Positions 26,739 through 34,959 are shown, counted from the stretch's first letter. The stretch is 64,000 nucleotides of DNA from Actinokineospora auranticolor (GCF_002934265.1 NZ_PTIX01000002.1:124001-188000); one strand, 5' to 3'. A program made the numbers and translations. The notes: generated from the letters alone by a model not told the origin.

Positions 26739-27604
26739 GCGGTGACCTCTCGGGATCGGGTCCATAGGGATTCGAAGACTTGGCTGAACGTCTCGTAGAG
26801 GCCCGGGGTCTCGCCGCGTTCGGCGACCAGGGTGGGGGACTCGAGGCCTCGGCCGTCAGGTAGGTACGGCTGCACCACGCATAGGGCGTCGTCGACGATG
26901 GTGATATTGAAGCGGATGGTCTCGTCGTAGACGTGCAGGCGTAGGCGTGGGCTGGCGTCGGGGGTGAGTTTGAGGGCCACGCGTCTCATGGCGCCGATGT
27001 TGACGTCGGTGAGGGTGGACAGGAGGGTGTCGGGGTGGCCCTCCTCTGCGCCGCGTCGGCGGATAGCCTCGCCTGCGGGGTCCAGGAACAGGCAGTCGAC
27101 CTCGGTGCCGTTCTCGATGAGGTCAATCAGGTCGCGGTCGGGGTACTGCTGGCACAGCAGGTTCAGGGACAGGCCGACCATGCGGATGCTGCGGGCGCCG
27201 TCGAATAGCTTGTGGGGCGGCATGTGGTGGTGGAACTCGGATCGGCTGGTGTAGGCCGCGGTGAGTCCTGCCAGCTCCGAGCGCACGGTGGGGGCGGCCT
27301 GCGCGACGGGCTGGGTGGGAGTGGGCTCGGGGATGAAGTCCATGCCGCCTAGGTAGGGCTTGAAGAGCTGTTCGGCCGACCAGTTCGGGAACATGTTTTC
27401 CAGAATCCGACAGTGGTCGGCGTATGGCAGACCGAGGAGTTCACCGGAAATCCACCGGTAGAACTGAGCCTTGCTCGGGTAGCCACCGATCAGCGACGGA
27501 TCGACCTTTTTCGCGGCCCGATCGTATTCGCGACAGAAGGCACGGTGGCCCTGTAGGTGGCGCTGCTTGAGCAGCACTTTCAACAGGATGGTCGTCTCGC
27601 TCAT
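26735..27604 (-). CDS. AICE regulator: N-terminal HTH-like region with DUF5919-like domain
   Basis: This is a 289-residue protein. Residues 1-75 (MSETTILLKVLLKQRHLQGH, then YPSKAQFYRWISGELLGLPY) resemble an atypical helix-turn-helix that selects target sites, and the rest (FHHHMPPHKLFDGARSIRMV, then GTEVDCLFLDPAGEAIRRR) fits the DUF5919 domain recalled from actinomycete regulators. It overlaps the IMPase gene by GTGA, so the two form one unit, divergent from the transfer genes. The intergenic region carries repeated GACGAGAC/GGCGGGACTAC motifs that may be its operators. It probably controls transfer or replication. Confidence 0.6.
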   Translation of the reverse strand: MSETTILLKVLLKQRHLQGHRAFCREYDRAAKKVDPSLIGGYPSKAQFYRWISGELLGLPYADHCRILENMFPNWSAEQLFKPYLGGMDFIPEPTPTQPVAQAAPTVRSELAGLTAAYTSRSEFHHHMPPHKLFDGARSIRMVGLSLNLLCQQYPDRDLIDLIENGTEVDCLFLDPAGEAIRRRGAEEGHPDTLLSTLTDVNIGAMRRVALKLTPDASPRLRLHVYDETIRFNITIVDDALCVVQPYLPDGRGLESPTLVAERGETPGLYETFSQVFESLWTRSREVTA

Positions 27605-27645
27605 CGGGGCCTCCCACCTCGGTGGACTCCTCGACGCTACCACAC

Positions 27646-27720
27646 AGACGAGACATAGACGAGACTACGTGAGTGTCAGGTGAGGCCAGGCGGGACTACG
27701 GCGGTGTCTCGACGGGACTC
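27646..27720. promoter_or_regulatory. Repeated operator-like motifs between regulator and transfer genes
   Basis: AGACGAGAC occurs twice at 27646-27654 and 27657-27665 (11-bp spacing, one helical turn). Related GGCGGGACTAC (27688) and CGACGGGACTC (27710) follow. The array sits in the only divergent gap of the element, so it is a candidate binding site for the DUF5919 regulator. Confidence 0.5.
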
Positions 27721-27785
27721 ATCAGCGCCGAAGCTGTAGTCAGCGGCCGGAGCAGGTCGCAGACACAGCGGAGGTACTGACACCA

Positions 27786-28238
27786 ATGGGTATGAGCAAG
27801 GGGCACCGATTCCCCGTCGAGTTCTCGGACGCATTTCCTGACGGTCTTGTCCTCATCGGCGAAGTCGCGCCGGACAACGAATACCAGTCACGAGAAGACA
27901 GGGCGGCGGGTCGGCCGGTGCGGCAGCGGATGGACGAGACGACCGGGCAGCGGCAGTGGAAGGCGAAGGTCACCGACCCGAGCGAGCCGAACGCCAAGCG
28001 GGCGTCGTTCGAGTTGACGTTGGTCGCCGACGTGCAGCCGGTGCCGACCACGGCGGAGGTTCTGCCGGGGATGCGGCCGATTGAGCTGGTCGGGCTGACC
28101 GCGGAACCGCGCATCGCGGGCAACGGTGAGTTCAAGTACCAGGCGTACGTCTACCGGGCCACCGGGTTCGCGGCGGCGGCCTCCAGCAGCGCCAGGGCGG
28201 GCAAGGCCGCGGGCGAGACGTCGGGCAAGGCGGCGTAA
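27786..28238 (+). CDS. AICE accessory protein of unknown function
   Basis: This 150-residue soluble protein is mostly beta-strand-like up to residue 125 (FPDGLVLIGEVAPDNEYQSR; ASFELTLVADVQPVPTT; MRPIELVGLTAEPRIAGNGE) with an Ala/Ser/Lys-rich tail. GGAGG lies about 11 bases upstream; ATG 27792 is an alternative start. It is the first gene of the rightward transfer/replication operon, in the place where other AICEs carry conserved but uncharacterised genes. It may be a single-strand or plasmid-binding accessory factor, but no motif proves this. Confidence 0.6.
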   Translation: MGMSKGHRFPVEFSDAFPDGLVLIGEVAPDNEYQSREDRAAGRPVRQRMDETTGQRQWKAKVTDPSEPNAKRASFELTLVADVQPVPTTAEVLPGMRPIELVGLTAEPRIAGNGEFKYQAYVYRATGFAAAASSSARAGKAAGETSGKAA

Positions 28239-28241
28239 GCC

Positions 28242-28631
28242 ATGGCGCAAGAACCTGCGACATCGGCCGTGCCGTTCCGCGAGTGGCCCGGGTGGGGTCG
28301 GGACTGGAACGTCCCGCCGGTACCGGGCGAGATGGTGGAGCGCTGGCAGGACGCATACCGGCGCTTCGGCCAGGCGTACGAGGGGACGGCCAAGCGTCCG
28401 CCCGGTGATGTCGGCGCGGCGAAGGAGATGGCGGACGCGTCGTGGAACGTGGCGGTGCTGTGGCGGGAGATCGCCGGGACGGCGGGCCTGCCGTGGTGGC
28501 TGCTGGCGGGCCTGAACGCGGCAGCCCAGGCGTTTGAGCAGCAGGCCCGGGACTGGCACGCGCGCTCTCGGATCGATGTGGACGTCATCCCGGGCCATCC
28601 CCGCGCGCGGCGTGACAGCGGGAGGCGATAG
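28242..28631 (+). CDS. AICE accessory protein of unknown function
   Basis: This 129-residue protein is Trp-rich (FREWPGWGRDWNVPPVPGEM) and mainly helical (MVERWQDAYRRFGQAYEGTA; AAKEMADASWNVAVLWREIA). It starts 3 bp after the preceding stop and ends 2 bp before the next start, so it belongs to the transfer operon. There is no membrane segment and no recognised family. Confidence 0.6.
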   Translation: MAQEPATSAVPFREWPGWGRDWNVPPVPGEMVERWQDAYRRFGQAYEGTAKRPPGDVGAAKEMADASWNVAVLWREIAGTAGLPWWLLAGLNAAAQAFEQQARDWHARSRIDVDVIPGHPRARRDSGRR

Positions 28632-28633
28632 CG

Positions 28634-29131
28634 GTGTCCGGTGGGAGGGTCAGGATTGGCACGGGGCAGGGTGAGATTCGTCTACTGCGTGCCGCGCATG
28701 AGGCACTGGTGGCGATCCGCCCGGCTCCGTTGGCGCCTGCCTCGGAATGGAGGGCGTACTACTACCACAGCGCGTCCACCTACCGGGAGATCTCCCGAGT
28801 GGACACTGGCAACGCATCCGAAGCGCTGTATTGGGCTGAACGCGAACACGAGAAGGCGCAACGGTCGTTGGACGAGATCCCGACCGACGCGATCGGAACC
28901 GGACCGCACAAGGTGGTCCGATTCCGGTCTCTCGACGCACTGTGCAGGGAGCTTGATGACACGCACCCGAGGATCAGTGCGCAGCCCTCCGTTTGGTTGA
29001 CCTACCACCAGTCCTGCGCGGAGCTGTTCGCCGCTGTGGCGGAGATCGACCGGTGGAACCACCATCTGGCGCTCTACTACGCCGAGAAGAGCCGACGGGC
29101 CGCGCGGGAAATCCAAGGCAAGGAAGTATGA
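28634..29131 (+). CDS. AICE accessory protein with two tandem repeats of one module (AMED_5909-like)
   Basis: This 165-residue protein has a GTG start after GGAGGCG. It contains one helical module twice: W.AYY.HSA..YREIS..D...ASEALYWAERE..KAQ (about residues 37-75) and W.TYHQSC..LFA.VAEID...HHLALYYAEKS (about 118-155). The module resembles a small actinobacterial family remembered as AMED_5909. The role is unknown. It overlaps the next gene by ATGA. Confidence 0.6.
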   Translation: MSGGRVRIGTGQGEIRLLRAAHEALVAIRPAPLAPASEWRAYYYHSASTYREISRVDTGNASEALYWAEREHEKAQRSLDEIPTDAIGTGPHKVVRFRSLDALCRELDDTHPRISAQPSVWLTYHQSCAELFAAVAEIDRWNHHLALYYAEKSRRAAREIQGKEV

Positions 29132-29394
29132 GACGACTGTTGTTGGCCTGGGGTACCGGCTACGTGACCGGTGTGGTCGTGGCGAACGTGTACCGGCGGT
29201 GGCGGCGCCGCGGCTTCTACCCCAGGGCAAGAGACCGGTTCATGAGTCCCTCGGACACGTGGACGGTTGAAGACCACCGGGACTACACCCGGTTCTGCCG
29301 AAGATGGGACCGGGTCAACAGCGCCCGGGAAACCTGCCGGAACCTGATGAGCCGGGCGACCTTAGGGGTGTACCAACCAGAAGATCTGGACTGA
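29128..29394 (+). CDS. Small basic protein with N-terminal hydrophobic segment
   Basis: This 88-residue protein starts MRRLLLAWGTGYVTGVVVAN, a weak signal anchor, then is very basic (VYRRWRRRGFYPRARDRF) and ends acidic. Its ATG overlaps the upstream stop (ATGA). No domain was identified; position suggests a transfer or spread accessory (Spd-like) protein. Confidence 0.55.
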   Translation: MRRLLLAWGTGYVTGVVVANVYRRWRRRGFYPRARDRFMSPSDTWTVEDHRDYTRFCRRWDRVNSARETCRNLMSRATLGVYQPEDLD

Positions 29395-29477
29395 AAGTCC
29401 ATACAGGGGGCGAGAAACCGCGCGTGGGTCGTGCGGCGATGTCGCGCGTCTTCACTGCGCTTTCGGGAAATGTAGGC

Positions 29478-29519
29478 CACAGAAGCGGATGTGGTTTGGC
29501 GGCCTTCTCCGCTTCTGTG
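29478..29519. repeat. Perfect 12-bp inverted repeat upstream of traB operon
   Basis: CACAGAAGCGGA (29478-29489) and TCCGCTTCTGTG (29508-29519) are perfect complements with an 18-base spacer. It lies in the 147-bp gap before the zinc-ribbon gene and may be an operator or RNA hairpin controlling traB and rep. Confidence 0.65.
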
Positions 29520-29541
29520 CCTGTCCACTCGGGGAGTAGAC

Positions 29542-29730
29542 GTGGCAAGGGTAATCCAGAACTCGGGTGCTTCCGCAAGGGGGCTAACTCGAACGCGATG
29601 CGGTCAGTGCAAGCGGTTCGCCCGGTTGCTTCCGGGGGACACGCAGTGTGCGTCCTGCATGGGCGCCTTGGCGTTGGTGTTCAGCAGTGTCGCTCACCCG
29701 TCCCACGCGGTCGTGCGGGGTGGTTGGTGA
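29542..29730 (+). CDS. Small zinc-ribbon-like protein
   Basis: A 62-residue protein from a GTG start has two CxxC pairs spaced as in a zinc ribbon: RCGQCKRFARLLPGDTQCAS (CGQC, then CASC). Its TGA overlaps the ATG of traB (TGATG), indicating translational coupling, so it probably works in transfer regulation. The downstream part is hydrophobic and unassigned. Confidence 0.55.
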   Translation: MARVIQNSGASARGLTRTRCGQCKRFARLLPGDTQCASCMGALALVFSSVAHPSHAVVRGGW

Positions 29731-31208
29731 TGGGTAGCGGCAGGTGGGTTGATCCGGCGCCGTTGGAGGTGGCGCGGCCTCGGTTGCCGTGGTGGACCAT
29801 GCTCCCGCGCTGGGTGAAGCTGGTCCTGGTCCCCGTTGCGCTGGTCATCGTTGCCGTGTGGGTGGCGGCGAGGGTGGTGCGGGTGGCGTGGTTCTACCCC
29901 GTCTCGGTCGTGCTCGGCCTGCTTGCCCTGCTGCTCTACCGGTGGGGTGGGCTATGGCTGCTCGGGTCGGTGGTGTTCGTGGTCGGGGTGGGGTTGTTCG
30001 TGTGGTGGTGGCGGGACAAGCCCCGGTTCGATGTGTGGTTGCGGTGGCCGCGTACGGAGTTCCGGCGGGTGGCGGTGTACGCGCATCAGTGGCGGACGGT
30101 GGCGCGGTTGTCCAACCTGACCGCCTCCGCGAAGGGCCGCGAGTACCTGCCCAGACTGCGGCGGACCAGGTCGGAGGGCTGGCGGGACCGGGTCCGGGTG
30201 CGGATGGTCAAGGGCCAGGCCCCGGAACAGTGGGAAGCTCGCGCGTCGGGCCTGGCACACGCGTTCGGGTCCAGGTCGTGCCGGGTGCGGGTGATCCGAC
30301 CCGGGGTCATCGAGCTGGACCTGGTGCACTCCAACCCCCTCGCATCACCAGTGGCGCTGCCCGCGATGGGCACGGAATCGGGGGTGGATCTGCGGCGGGT
30401 GGTCGTGGGCCGGACCGAGACCGGCAAGCCGTGGCGGCTGCGGCTGCTGGGCAACCACCTGCTCACGGTTGGGGTGACGGGTGCGGGTAAGGGGTCGCTT
30501 CTCTGGGCTGTGGTGTGGGCGTTGGCGCCGCTGGTCAAGGCGGGTGCGGTGCGGCTGGTGGGTATCGACCCTAAGGGCGGGATGGAGCTGGGCCAGGTTC
30601 CGGAGGTGTTCGACCGGGTCGTCTATGACAACGGCGAAGCCGCGGTGACCCTCCTCGAAGAAGTGGCCGCTGAGGTGCGGACACGGGCGGCGACGTATCG
30701 GGGTGTGCGGCGGCTGTGGGCTCGGGAGACCGGGGAGCCGTTCACACTGCTGGTGGTCGACGAGTTGGCGGACCTGATCGCCTACCAGACCGACAAGCGC
30801 CTCCGAGAGCGCGCTCAGACGGCGTTGCAGACCATCACGTCCCAGGGCCGGGCACCCGGGTTCGGTGTGTTGGCGTTCGTGCAGGACCCGCGCAAGGAGA
30901 TCGTGCCGTTCCGGAACCTGTTCCCGACCCGGATCGCGATGCGCCTCGATGAGGCGACCCAGGTGGACATGGTCCTCGGCGACGGACTGCGGGCTCGTGG
31001 CGCCAACGCGCATGAGATCAGCGAGTCCACCCCAGGTGTCGCCTGGGTCAAAGTGGACGGTCAACGCGACCCGGTTCGGGCACGGGCGTTCCACGTCACG
31101 GACACGAACCTGGTCGAACTGCGGCACTACATCACCGGCGGGTCGGCGACGATCGTGCCGTTCCCGGACCGGGCTCCGCGTGAGATCGACGGGGGGACGG
31201 CGGCATGA
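29730..31208 (+). CDS. traB: TraB/TraSA-type FtsK-like DNA translocase (conjugation)
   Basis: This 492-residue protein has hydrophobic segments in residues 25-105 (LVLVPVALVIVAVWVAARVV; VVFVVGVGLFVWWW) and an FtsK/SpoIIIE motor: Walker A GVTGAGKGS, Walker B LLVVDELADLI, and a conserved Q-rich sensor region (ALQTITSQGRAPGFGVLAFV). Such proteins pump double-stranded AICE DNA between mycelia as hexamers, recognising clt sites with a C-terminal winged helix, which is short here. The start is ATG 29730 (or GTG 29727). The stop overlaps the rep start by 4 bp. Confidence 0.88.
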   Translation: MGSGRWVDPAPLEVARPRLPWWTMLPRWVKLVLVPVALVIVAVWVAARVVRVAWFYPVSVVLGLLALLLYRWGGLWLLGSVVFVVGVGLFVWWWRDKPRFDVWLRWPRTEFRRVAVYAHQWRTVARLSNLTASAKGREYLPRLRRTRSEGWRDRVRVRMVKGQAPEQWEARASGLAHAFGSRSCRVRVIRPGVIELDLVHSNPLASPVALPAMGTESGVDLRRVVVGRTETGKPWRLRLLGNHLLTVGVTGAGKGSLLWAVVWALAPLVKAGAVRLVGIDPKGGMELGQVPEVFDRVVYDNGEAAVTLLEEVAAEVRTRAATYRGVRRLWARETGEPFTLLVVDELADLIAYQTDKRLRERAQTALQTITSQGRAPGFGVLAFVQDPRKEIVPFRNLFPTRIAMRLDEATQVDMVLGDGLRARGANAHEISESTPGVAWVKVDGQRDPVRARAFHVTDTNLVELRHYITGGSATIVPFPDRAPREIDGGTAA

Positions 31209-32809
31209 CCGACACCAACGTTGCCCAACTACCGGCCCGGGGACCGTTGTCGACGGATGTGGTGCGGGCGACCGCTGAGCAGCACGGGGTGTGCGTACGG
31301 CCCTTCACCATGGAAGTCACCGACCCGGAAACCGGTGCGGTGAAGTACATCGGCGTGCCCTGTGGCTCCACAGTGGAGTCTGTGTGTCTGCCGTGTGCGC
31401 GCAAGGCTCGGGCGCTGAGAATGGTCCAGTGCCGGGAGGGATGGCACCTCACCGAGGAACCATCAACGGCCGCGGCCAAACCCACGGATGATCAGCGGGC
31501 CTTGGTGGAACTCCGAGCGGACCTCGTGGCGGCCTACCGCGATGCAATGGGAGCGGACGCGGACGACCTACGGGAGGAGATCCGCTCGGTCGACGCTGAA
31601 CTTCACCAGCTCGGCGTCCGAGGGCGGTTGCCCAACCCCGACGGGGCGGCCAAGCGGGCTCCCGTGCGGTCGACCAGGCGGCGGCAGGACGCGCCCAACC
31701 TGCCTCGGCGGCGGGTGGAGAAACACACCCTCGGTCGCGAGTTCGCGGGCCGGTTCCGGCCGTCCATGTTCGTCACCCTCACGTGCGACACCTACGGGCC
31801 GGTGCGCTCGGACGGCTCACCGGTCGACCCCGGGCTCTATAACTACCGGCGGGCGGCTCGGGACGCGGTGCACTTCGCCTCCCTGGTCGACCGGTGGTGG
31901 CAGAACCTGCGCCGCGTCGTGGGCTGGGACGTGCAGTACTTCGCCACCGTCGAGCCCCAGCGACGGGCGGCACCGCACCTGCACACCGCGATCCGCGGTT
32001 CCATCCCGCACGAGGTGATCCGGCAGGTCACCGCCGCGACCTACCTACAGGTCTGGTGGCCTCCGCATGACGAAATGGTCTACGGCGACGGCCTGGTGCC
32101 GGTGTGGGACGGGGAACGATTCGTCGACCCAGCGACCCGGGCACCGCTCACGGCCTGGGCGGACGCGGTGGACCAGGTGGACGAGCCCGCGCACGTGGCG
32201 ACCTTCGGCACGCAGGTCCACTCCAAGGGCATCCTCGGCGGCTCCGAGGAAGCCGGACGGCACATCGGCTACCTGACCAAGTACCTCACCAAGTCCACCG
32301 GAGAAGTCATCTCGGCGAACACCAGCTCGCAGCGGGATCACCATGACCGACTCCACGCAGAGCTGTTGGTGACGCCCTGTTCGCCCCGGTGCGCGGTGTG
32401 GCTGCTCTACGGCATCCAACCCGTGGGAGCCACCAGCCGAACTACACCGGGGCACTGCAAGGGCCGCGCGCACCGCCGGACCACCCTCGGCTTGCCCGGC
32501 CGACGCGTTCTGGTGTCGCGGAAGTGGTCGGGCAAGACGCTGTTGCAGCATAAGGCGGACCGGGCCGCGTTCGTGACGGAGACCCTGGCCGCGGTGGGCA
32601 TCGTCAAACCCGTCCGGGACACCTCCGCCCTGGTCTGGCGCAAACTCGCACCCGGCGACCGCAACGCACCACCCCGGGATCACCTCGTCATGCGCGCCAT
32701 CGCCGAACGAGTCACCTGGCGCGCCGAGTACGAACGAGCGCTTCTCGCCGCGCAAGGGCCACCAGGCGCTACCGCCGATGTTTCAGCAACTCGCCAACTG
32801 GCCGCGTGA
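31205..32809 (+). CDS. Replication initiator protein (RepSA-like, rolling-circle HUH type)
   Basis: This 534-residue protein starts at ATG 31205, overlapping the traB stop. It has an N-terminal CxxC pair (VCLPCARKA), a conserved block MFVTLTCDTYGPV, the HUH motif APHLHTAIRG (HxH), and the Tyr-bearing GYLTKYLTKS that should nick the origin. This is the actinomycete RepSA/RepAM group used by pSAM2-type elements for rolling-circle replication after excision. It is followed by xis after a GTGA-type overlap or a short gap. Confidence 0.88.
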   Translation: MTDTNVAQLPARGPLSTDVVRATAEQHGVCVRPFTMEVTDPETGAVKYIGVPCGSTVESVCLPCARKARALRMVQCREGWHLTEEPSTAAAKPTDDQRALVELRADLVAAYRDAMGADADDLREEIRSVDAELHQLGVRGRLPNPDGAAKRAPVRSTRRRQDAPNLPRRRVEKHTLGREFAGRFRPSMFVTLTCDTYGPVRSDGSPVDPGLYNYRRAARDAVHFASLVDRWWQNLRRVVGWDVQYFATVEPQRRAAPHLHTAIRGSIPHEVIRQVTAATYLQVWWPPHDEMVYGDGLVPVWDGERFVDPATRAPLTAWADAVDQVDEPAHVATFGTQVHSKGILGGSEEAGRHIGYLTKYLTKSTGEVISANTSSQRDHHDRLHAELLVTPCSPRCAVWLLYGIQPVGATSRTTPGHCKGRAHRRTTLGLPGRRVLVSRKWSGKTLLQHKADRAAFVTETLAAVGIVKPVRDTSALVWRKLAPGDRNAPPRDHLVMRAIAERVTWRAEYERALLAAQGPPGATADVSATRQLAA

Positions 32810-32823
32810 CCTGGGGGAACGAC

Positions 32824-33012
32824 ATGGACAACCTGCGATCCATCGACCGGCTCTGGACCGTCGACGACGTCTCGGCATACCTCGGTGTGCCAGCCAAAAC
32901 GCTCTACCAGTGGAAATGGCGGGGTGAGGGGCCGCCGGTGCGGAAGGTCGGAAGGCACCTTCGGTACGACCCGGCCGCCGTGCAGGCGTGGTTTCTCGCG
33001 GACGCGGCCTAA
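32824..33012 (+). CDS. xis: Excisionase (MerR-like HTH)
   Basis: This 62-residue protein consists of one winged HTH: LWTVDDVSAYLGVPAKTLYQ, WKWRGEGPP and LRYDPAAVQAWF, the pattern of AICE/phage Xis proteins. ATG 32824 has GGGGGAAC upstream. It lies between rep and int (18 bp before the integrase), the conserved AICE order. It bends att DNA to drive integrase toward excision. Confidence 0.88.
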   Translation: MDNLRSIDRLWTVDDVSAYLGVPAKTLYQWKWRGEGPPVRKVGRHLRYDPAAVQAWFLADAA

Positions 33013-33030
33013 TACCAGGAAGGGAAGTTG

Positions 33031-34257
33031 ATGGCTCATATCCAAGACCGTTGGTACCGCAAGGTCACGGACCCGAAGGACGGGAAGGTACGGCGGGAGA
33101 AAACGGCCCTCTACGGCAAGGGTGACCGGTACAAGGTCCGGTACCTCGACCCCGAAGGGCGGGAGCGGTCGAAGTCGTTCCCGGACCGCAAGAAGAAAGA
33201 CGCCGATGACTTCCTGATCGCGGTCGAGAACGACAAGCGGGAGGGGAAGTACGTCGACCCTGAACGAGCGCGGATGGGCTTCGTGTCCTTCGCCTCCCAG
33301 TGGGTCGACTCCCAGACGTTCGACTACACGACCCGGGAGCGGATCTCGGGGCGGCTGCGGGTTCACCTCTACCCGTTCTTCGAGAAGAAGTCCCTCGGCG
33401 CGATCAAGCCGGGCGAGGTGCAGGCGTGGCTGCGGGAGTTGCAGGACAGGGCCGTGTCGGTCAACTATCGGGTCCTGCTTTTCACCCATCTGGCGTCGAT
33501 CCTCAACGCCGCAGTCGACGACAGGCGCATCCTCGAGAACCCCTGCCACGCACGGAGCGTCACAAGGCCGCAGGTCGAGCGGAGGCGAATAGCTGTCTGG
33601 TCTACCTCAAGGGCCTCGGCCGTTCAGGACGCCCTACCAGACCGGTTCAAGATCGCGGTACCGATGGGGGCGGGGTTCGGGCTGCGGCAGGGCGAGATTT
33701 TCGGGCTCTCGCCGGATGACCTCGACCGGGAAGCGGAGGCGGTCAACGTGGTCCGCCAAGTCCGGCTCGTCGGGAACCAGCCCGTTTTCGCCCCACCGAA
33801 GCGGGGGAAGACCAGGAGCGCACCTCTCGCCGGGGGTCTGCTGCGGGTGCTGGACACGTACATGGAGCGTTTCCCGCCTACGACGCTCACCCTGCCCTGG
33901 CTGCACCCGGGAGGGGAGCCGGTCACCGTGCGGGTGATCATGGTCGACCAGGACGGCGGGGCCTGCCGACGCGGCGCGTTCAACCTGCGCGTCTGGCGAC
34001 CGGCGCTGGCGCGGGCCGGAGTGGAGAGCCCGACTCGGGACGACGGTATGCACGCGCTGCGACACCTGTTCGCCTCGGTCCTGCTCGACGCGGGCGAGTC
34101 GGTCAAGGCCGTCGCCGAGTACCTCGGGCACAGCGACCCGGGATTCACGCTGAGGGTCTACACGCACCTGCTGGCCAGCAGTCACGACCGCACCCGCCGG
34201 GCTGTGGATGCCTTCATCGGCGGTCTCCACCCGGGTGACGGCCTACAGGCGGCCTGA
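33031..34257 (+). CDS. int: Site-specific tyrosine recombinase (AICE integrase)
   Basis: This 408-residue enzyme starts at ATG 33031 after AGGAAGGG. It has an Arm-type DNA-binding N-terminus (KVRYLDPEGRERSKSFPDRK), a core-binding domain (residues about 80-180) and a catalytic domain with Arg in GLRQGEIFGL, HxxR in HALRHLFASVL, His in LGHSDPGF and the nucleophile in VYTHL. It ends 35 bp before attR, the usual layout. It should recombine the 28-bp core in the hemolysin III 3' end. Confidence 0.93.
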   Translation: MAHIQDRWYRKVTDPKDGKVRREKTALYGKGDRYKVRYLDPEGRERSKSFPDRKKKDADDFLIAVENDKREGKYVDPERARMGFVSFASQWVDSQTFDYTTRERISGRLRVHLYPFFEKKSLGAIKPGEVQAWLRELQDRAVSVNYRVLLFTHLASILNAAVDDRRILENPCHARSVTRPQVERRRIAVWSTSRASAVQDALPDRFKIAVPMGAGFGLRQGEIFGLSPDDLDREAEAVNVVRQVRLVGNQPVFAPPKRGKTRSAPLAGGLLRVLDTYMERFPPTTLTLPWLHPGGEPVTVRVIMVDQDGGACRRGAFNLRVWRPALARAGVESPTRDDGMHALRHLFASVLLDAGESVKAVAEYLGHSDPGFTLRVYTHLLASSHDRTRRAVDAFIGGLHPGDGLQAA

Positions 34258-34284
34258 GGGGGCGTCAGCACCCCATAACCGCAG

Positions 34285-34959
34285 CTAGGGGAAGATAGCC
34301 AGCCAGATCGCGATGTAGTGGCACGCTGCGGCCAGCACGGTCGCGGCGTGGAAGAACTCGTGGTGGCCGAAGGTGGTGGGCCACGGGTTCGGCCACTTCG
34401 TCGCGTAGAAGACCGCGCCGACGGTGTAGAACAGGCCGCCCACCAGCAGGAGCACCAGGGCCGCCGCGCCCGCGTGGTGCAGCAGTTCGGGCAGCACGAA
34501 GACGGCGACGTACCCCAGCGCGATGTAGATCGGGGTGCCCAGCCAGCGCGGGGCGTGGGGCCAGGCGAGTTTGAGGCCGACGCCCAGCAGCGCGCCGCCC
34601 CACACCACCGACAGCACGATGTAGCCGGTCGGGCGGTCCATCGCCAGCAGGCTGAACGGGGTGTAGGTGCCCGCGATGAACACGAAGATCATCGAGTGGT
34701 CGAGGCGCTTCATCGTGGTGCGGGCGCGCTCGGTGACCCACCAGCGGCGGTGGTAGAGCGCGCTCACGCCGAAGAGGCCCAGCACCGTCACGCCGTAGAC
34801 CGAGGTGGCCAGCGCCGCCAGGGGCGAGATCGTGGCGGCCACCGAGATCAGCGTCCCGCCCGCGGCGAACGAGACGAAGAACGACCACAGGTGGATGACT
34901 CCGCGCATGCGCGGTTTGCCGTGACCGGCACTCGGCCGGCCCTGCGTCGGTGCCGTCAC
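34285..34959 (-). CDS. trhA: Hemolysin III/TrhA-family membrane protein
   Basis: This is a 224-residue protein (GTG 34959; a longer start at 35016 is possible) with seven hydrophobic segments. PAQR/TrhA family marks are the early GVIHLWSFFVSFAAG with its His, a central DHSMIFVFIAGTYTPFSLL, and the C-terminal HHEFFHAATVLAAACHYIAI with the metal-binding histidines. Family members are integral membrane hydrolase-like proteins linked to membrane homeostasis. Its 3' end is the AICE attachment site and its last three codons are element-derived. Confidence 0.88.
   Translation of the reverse strand: MTAPTQGRPSAGHGKPRMRGVIHLWSFFVSFAAGGTLISVAATISPLAALATSVYGVTVLGLFGVSALYHRRWWVTERARTTMKRLDHSMIFVFIAGTYTPFSLLAMDRPTGYIVLSVVWGGALLGVGLKLAWPHAPRWLGTPIYIALGYVAVFVLPELLHHAGAAALVLLLVGGLFYTVGAVFYATKWPNPWPTTFGHHEFFHAATVLAAACHYIAIWLAIFP
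34293..34320. other. attR of the AICE, restoring the hemolysin III 3' end
   Basis: This 28-bp segment matches attL with one mismatch. Here it forms the functional last codons of the gene at 34285: HYIAIWLAI followed by element-supplied FP and TAG. The gene therefore stays intact after integration. Confidence 0.85.

Larger units (their letters stand above)
24099..34320. mobile_element. Actinomycete integrative and conjugative element (AICE, pSAM2/SLP1 type)
   Basis: About 10.2 kb is bounded by 28-bp repeats (24099-24126 and 34293-34320) and holds the full AICE core: tyrosine integrase, excisionase, rolling-circle-like replication initiator and a single FtsK/TraB translocase. To these it adds a DUF5919 regulator, an inositol-phosphatase-like gene, five small accessory genes and a low-GC HEPN-like cargo gene. 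AICEs transfer double-stranded DNA using only TraB. The usual target is a tRNA gene; here it is the 3' end of a hemolysin III/TrhA coding gene, with the element supplying a replacement 3' end. All core genes look intact, so the element could be active. Confidence 0.88.

Noticed and set aside
24099-34320. tRNA gene as AICE attachment site
   Set aside because: No tRNA-like T-loop or anticodon structure is present at either end; the repeat instead encodes the conserved C-terminus of the hemolysin III protein.
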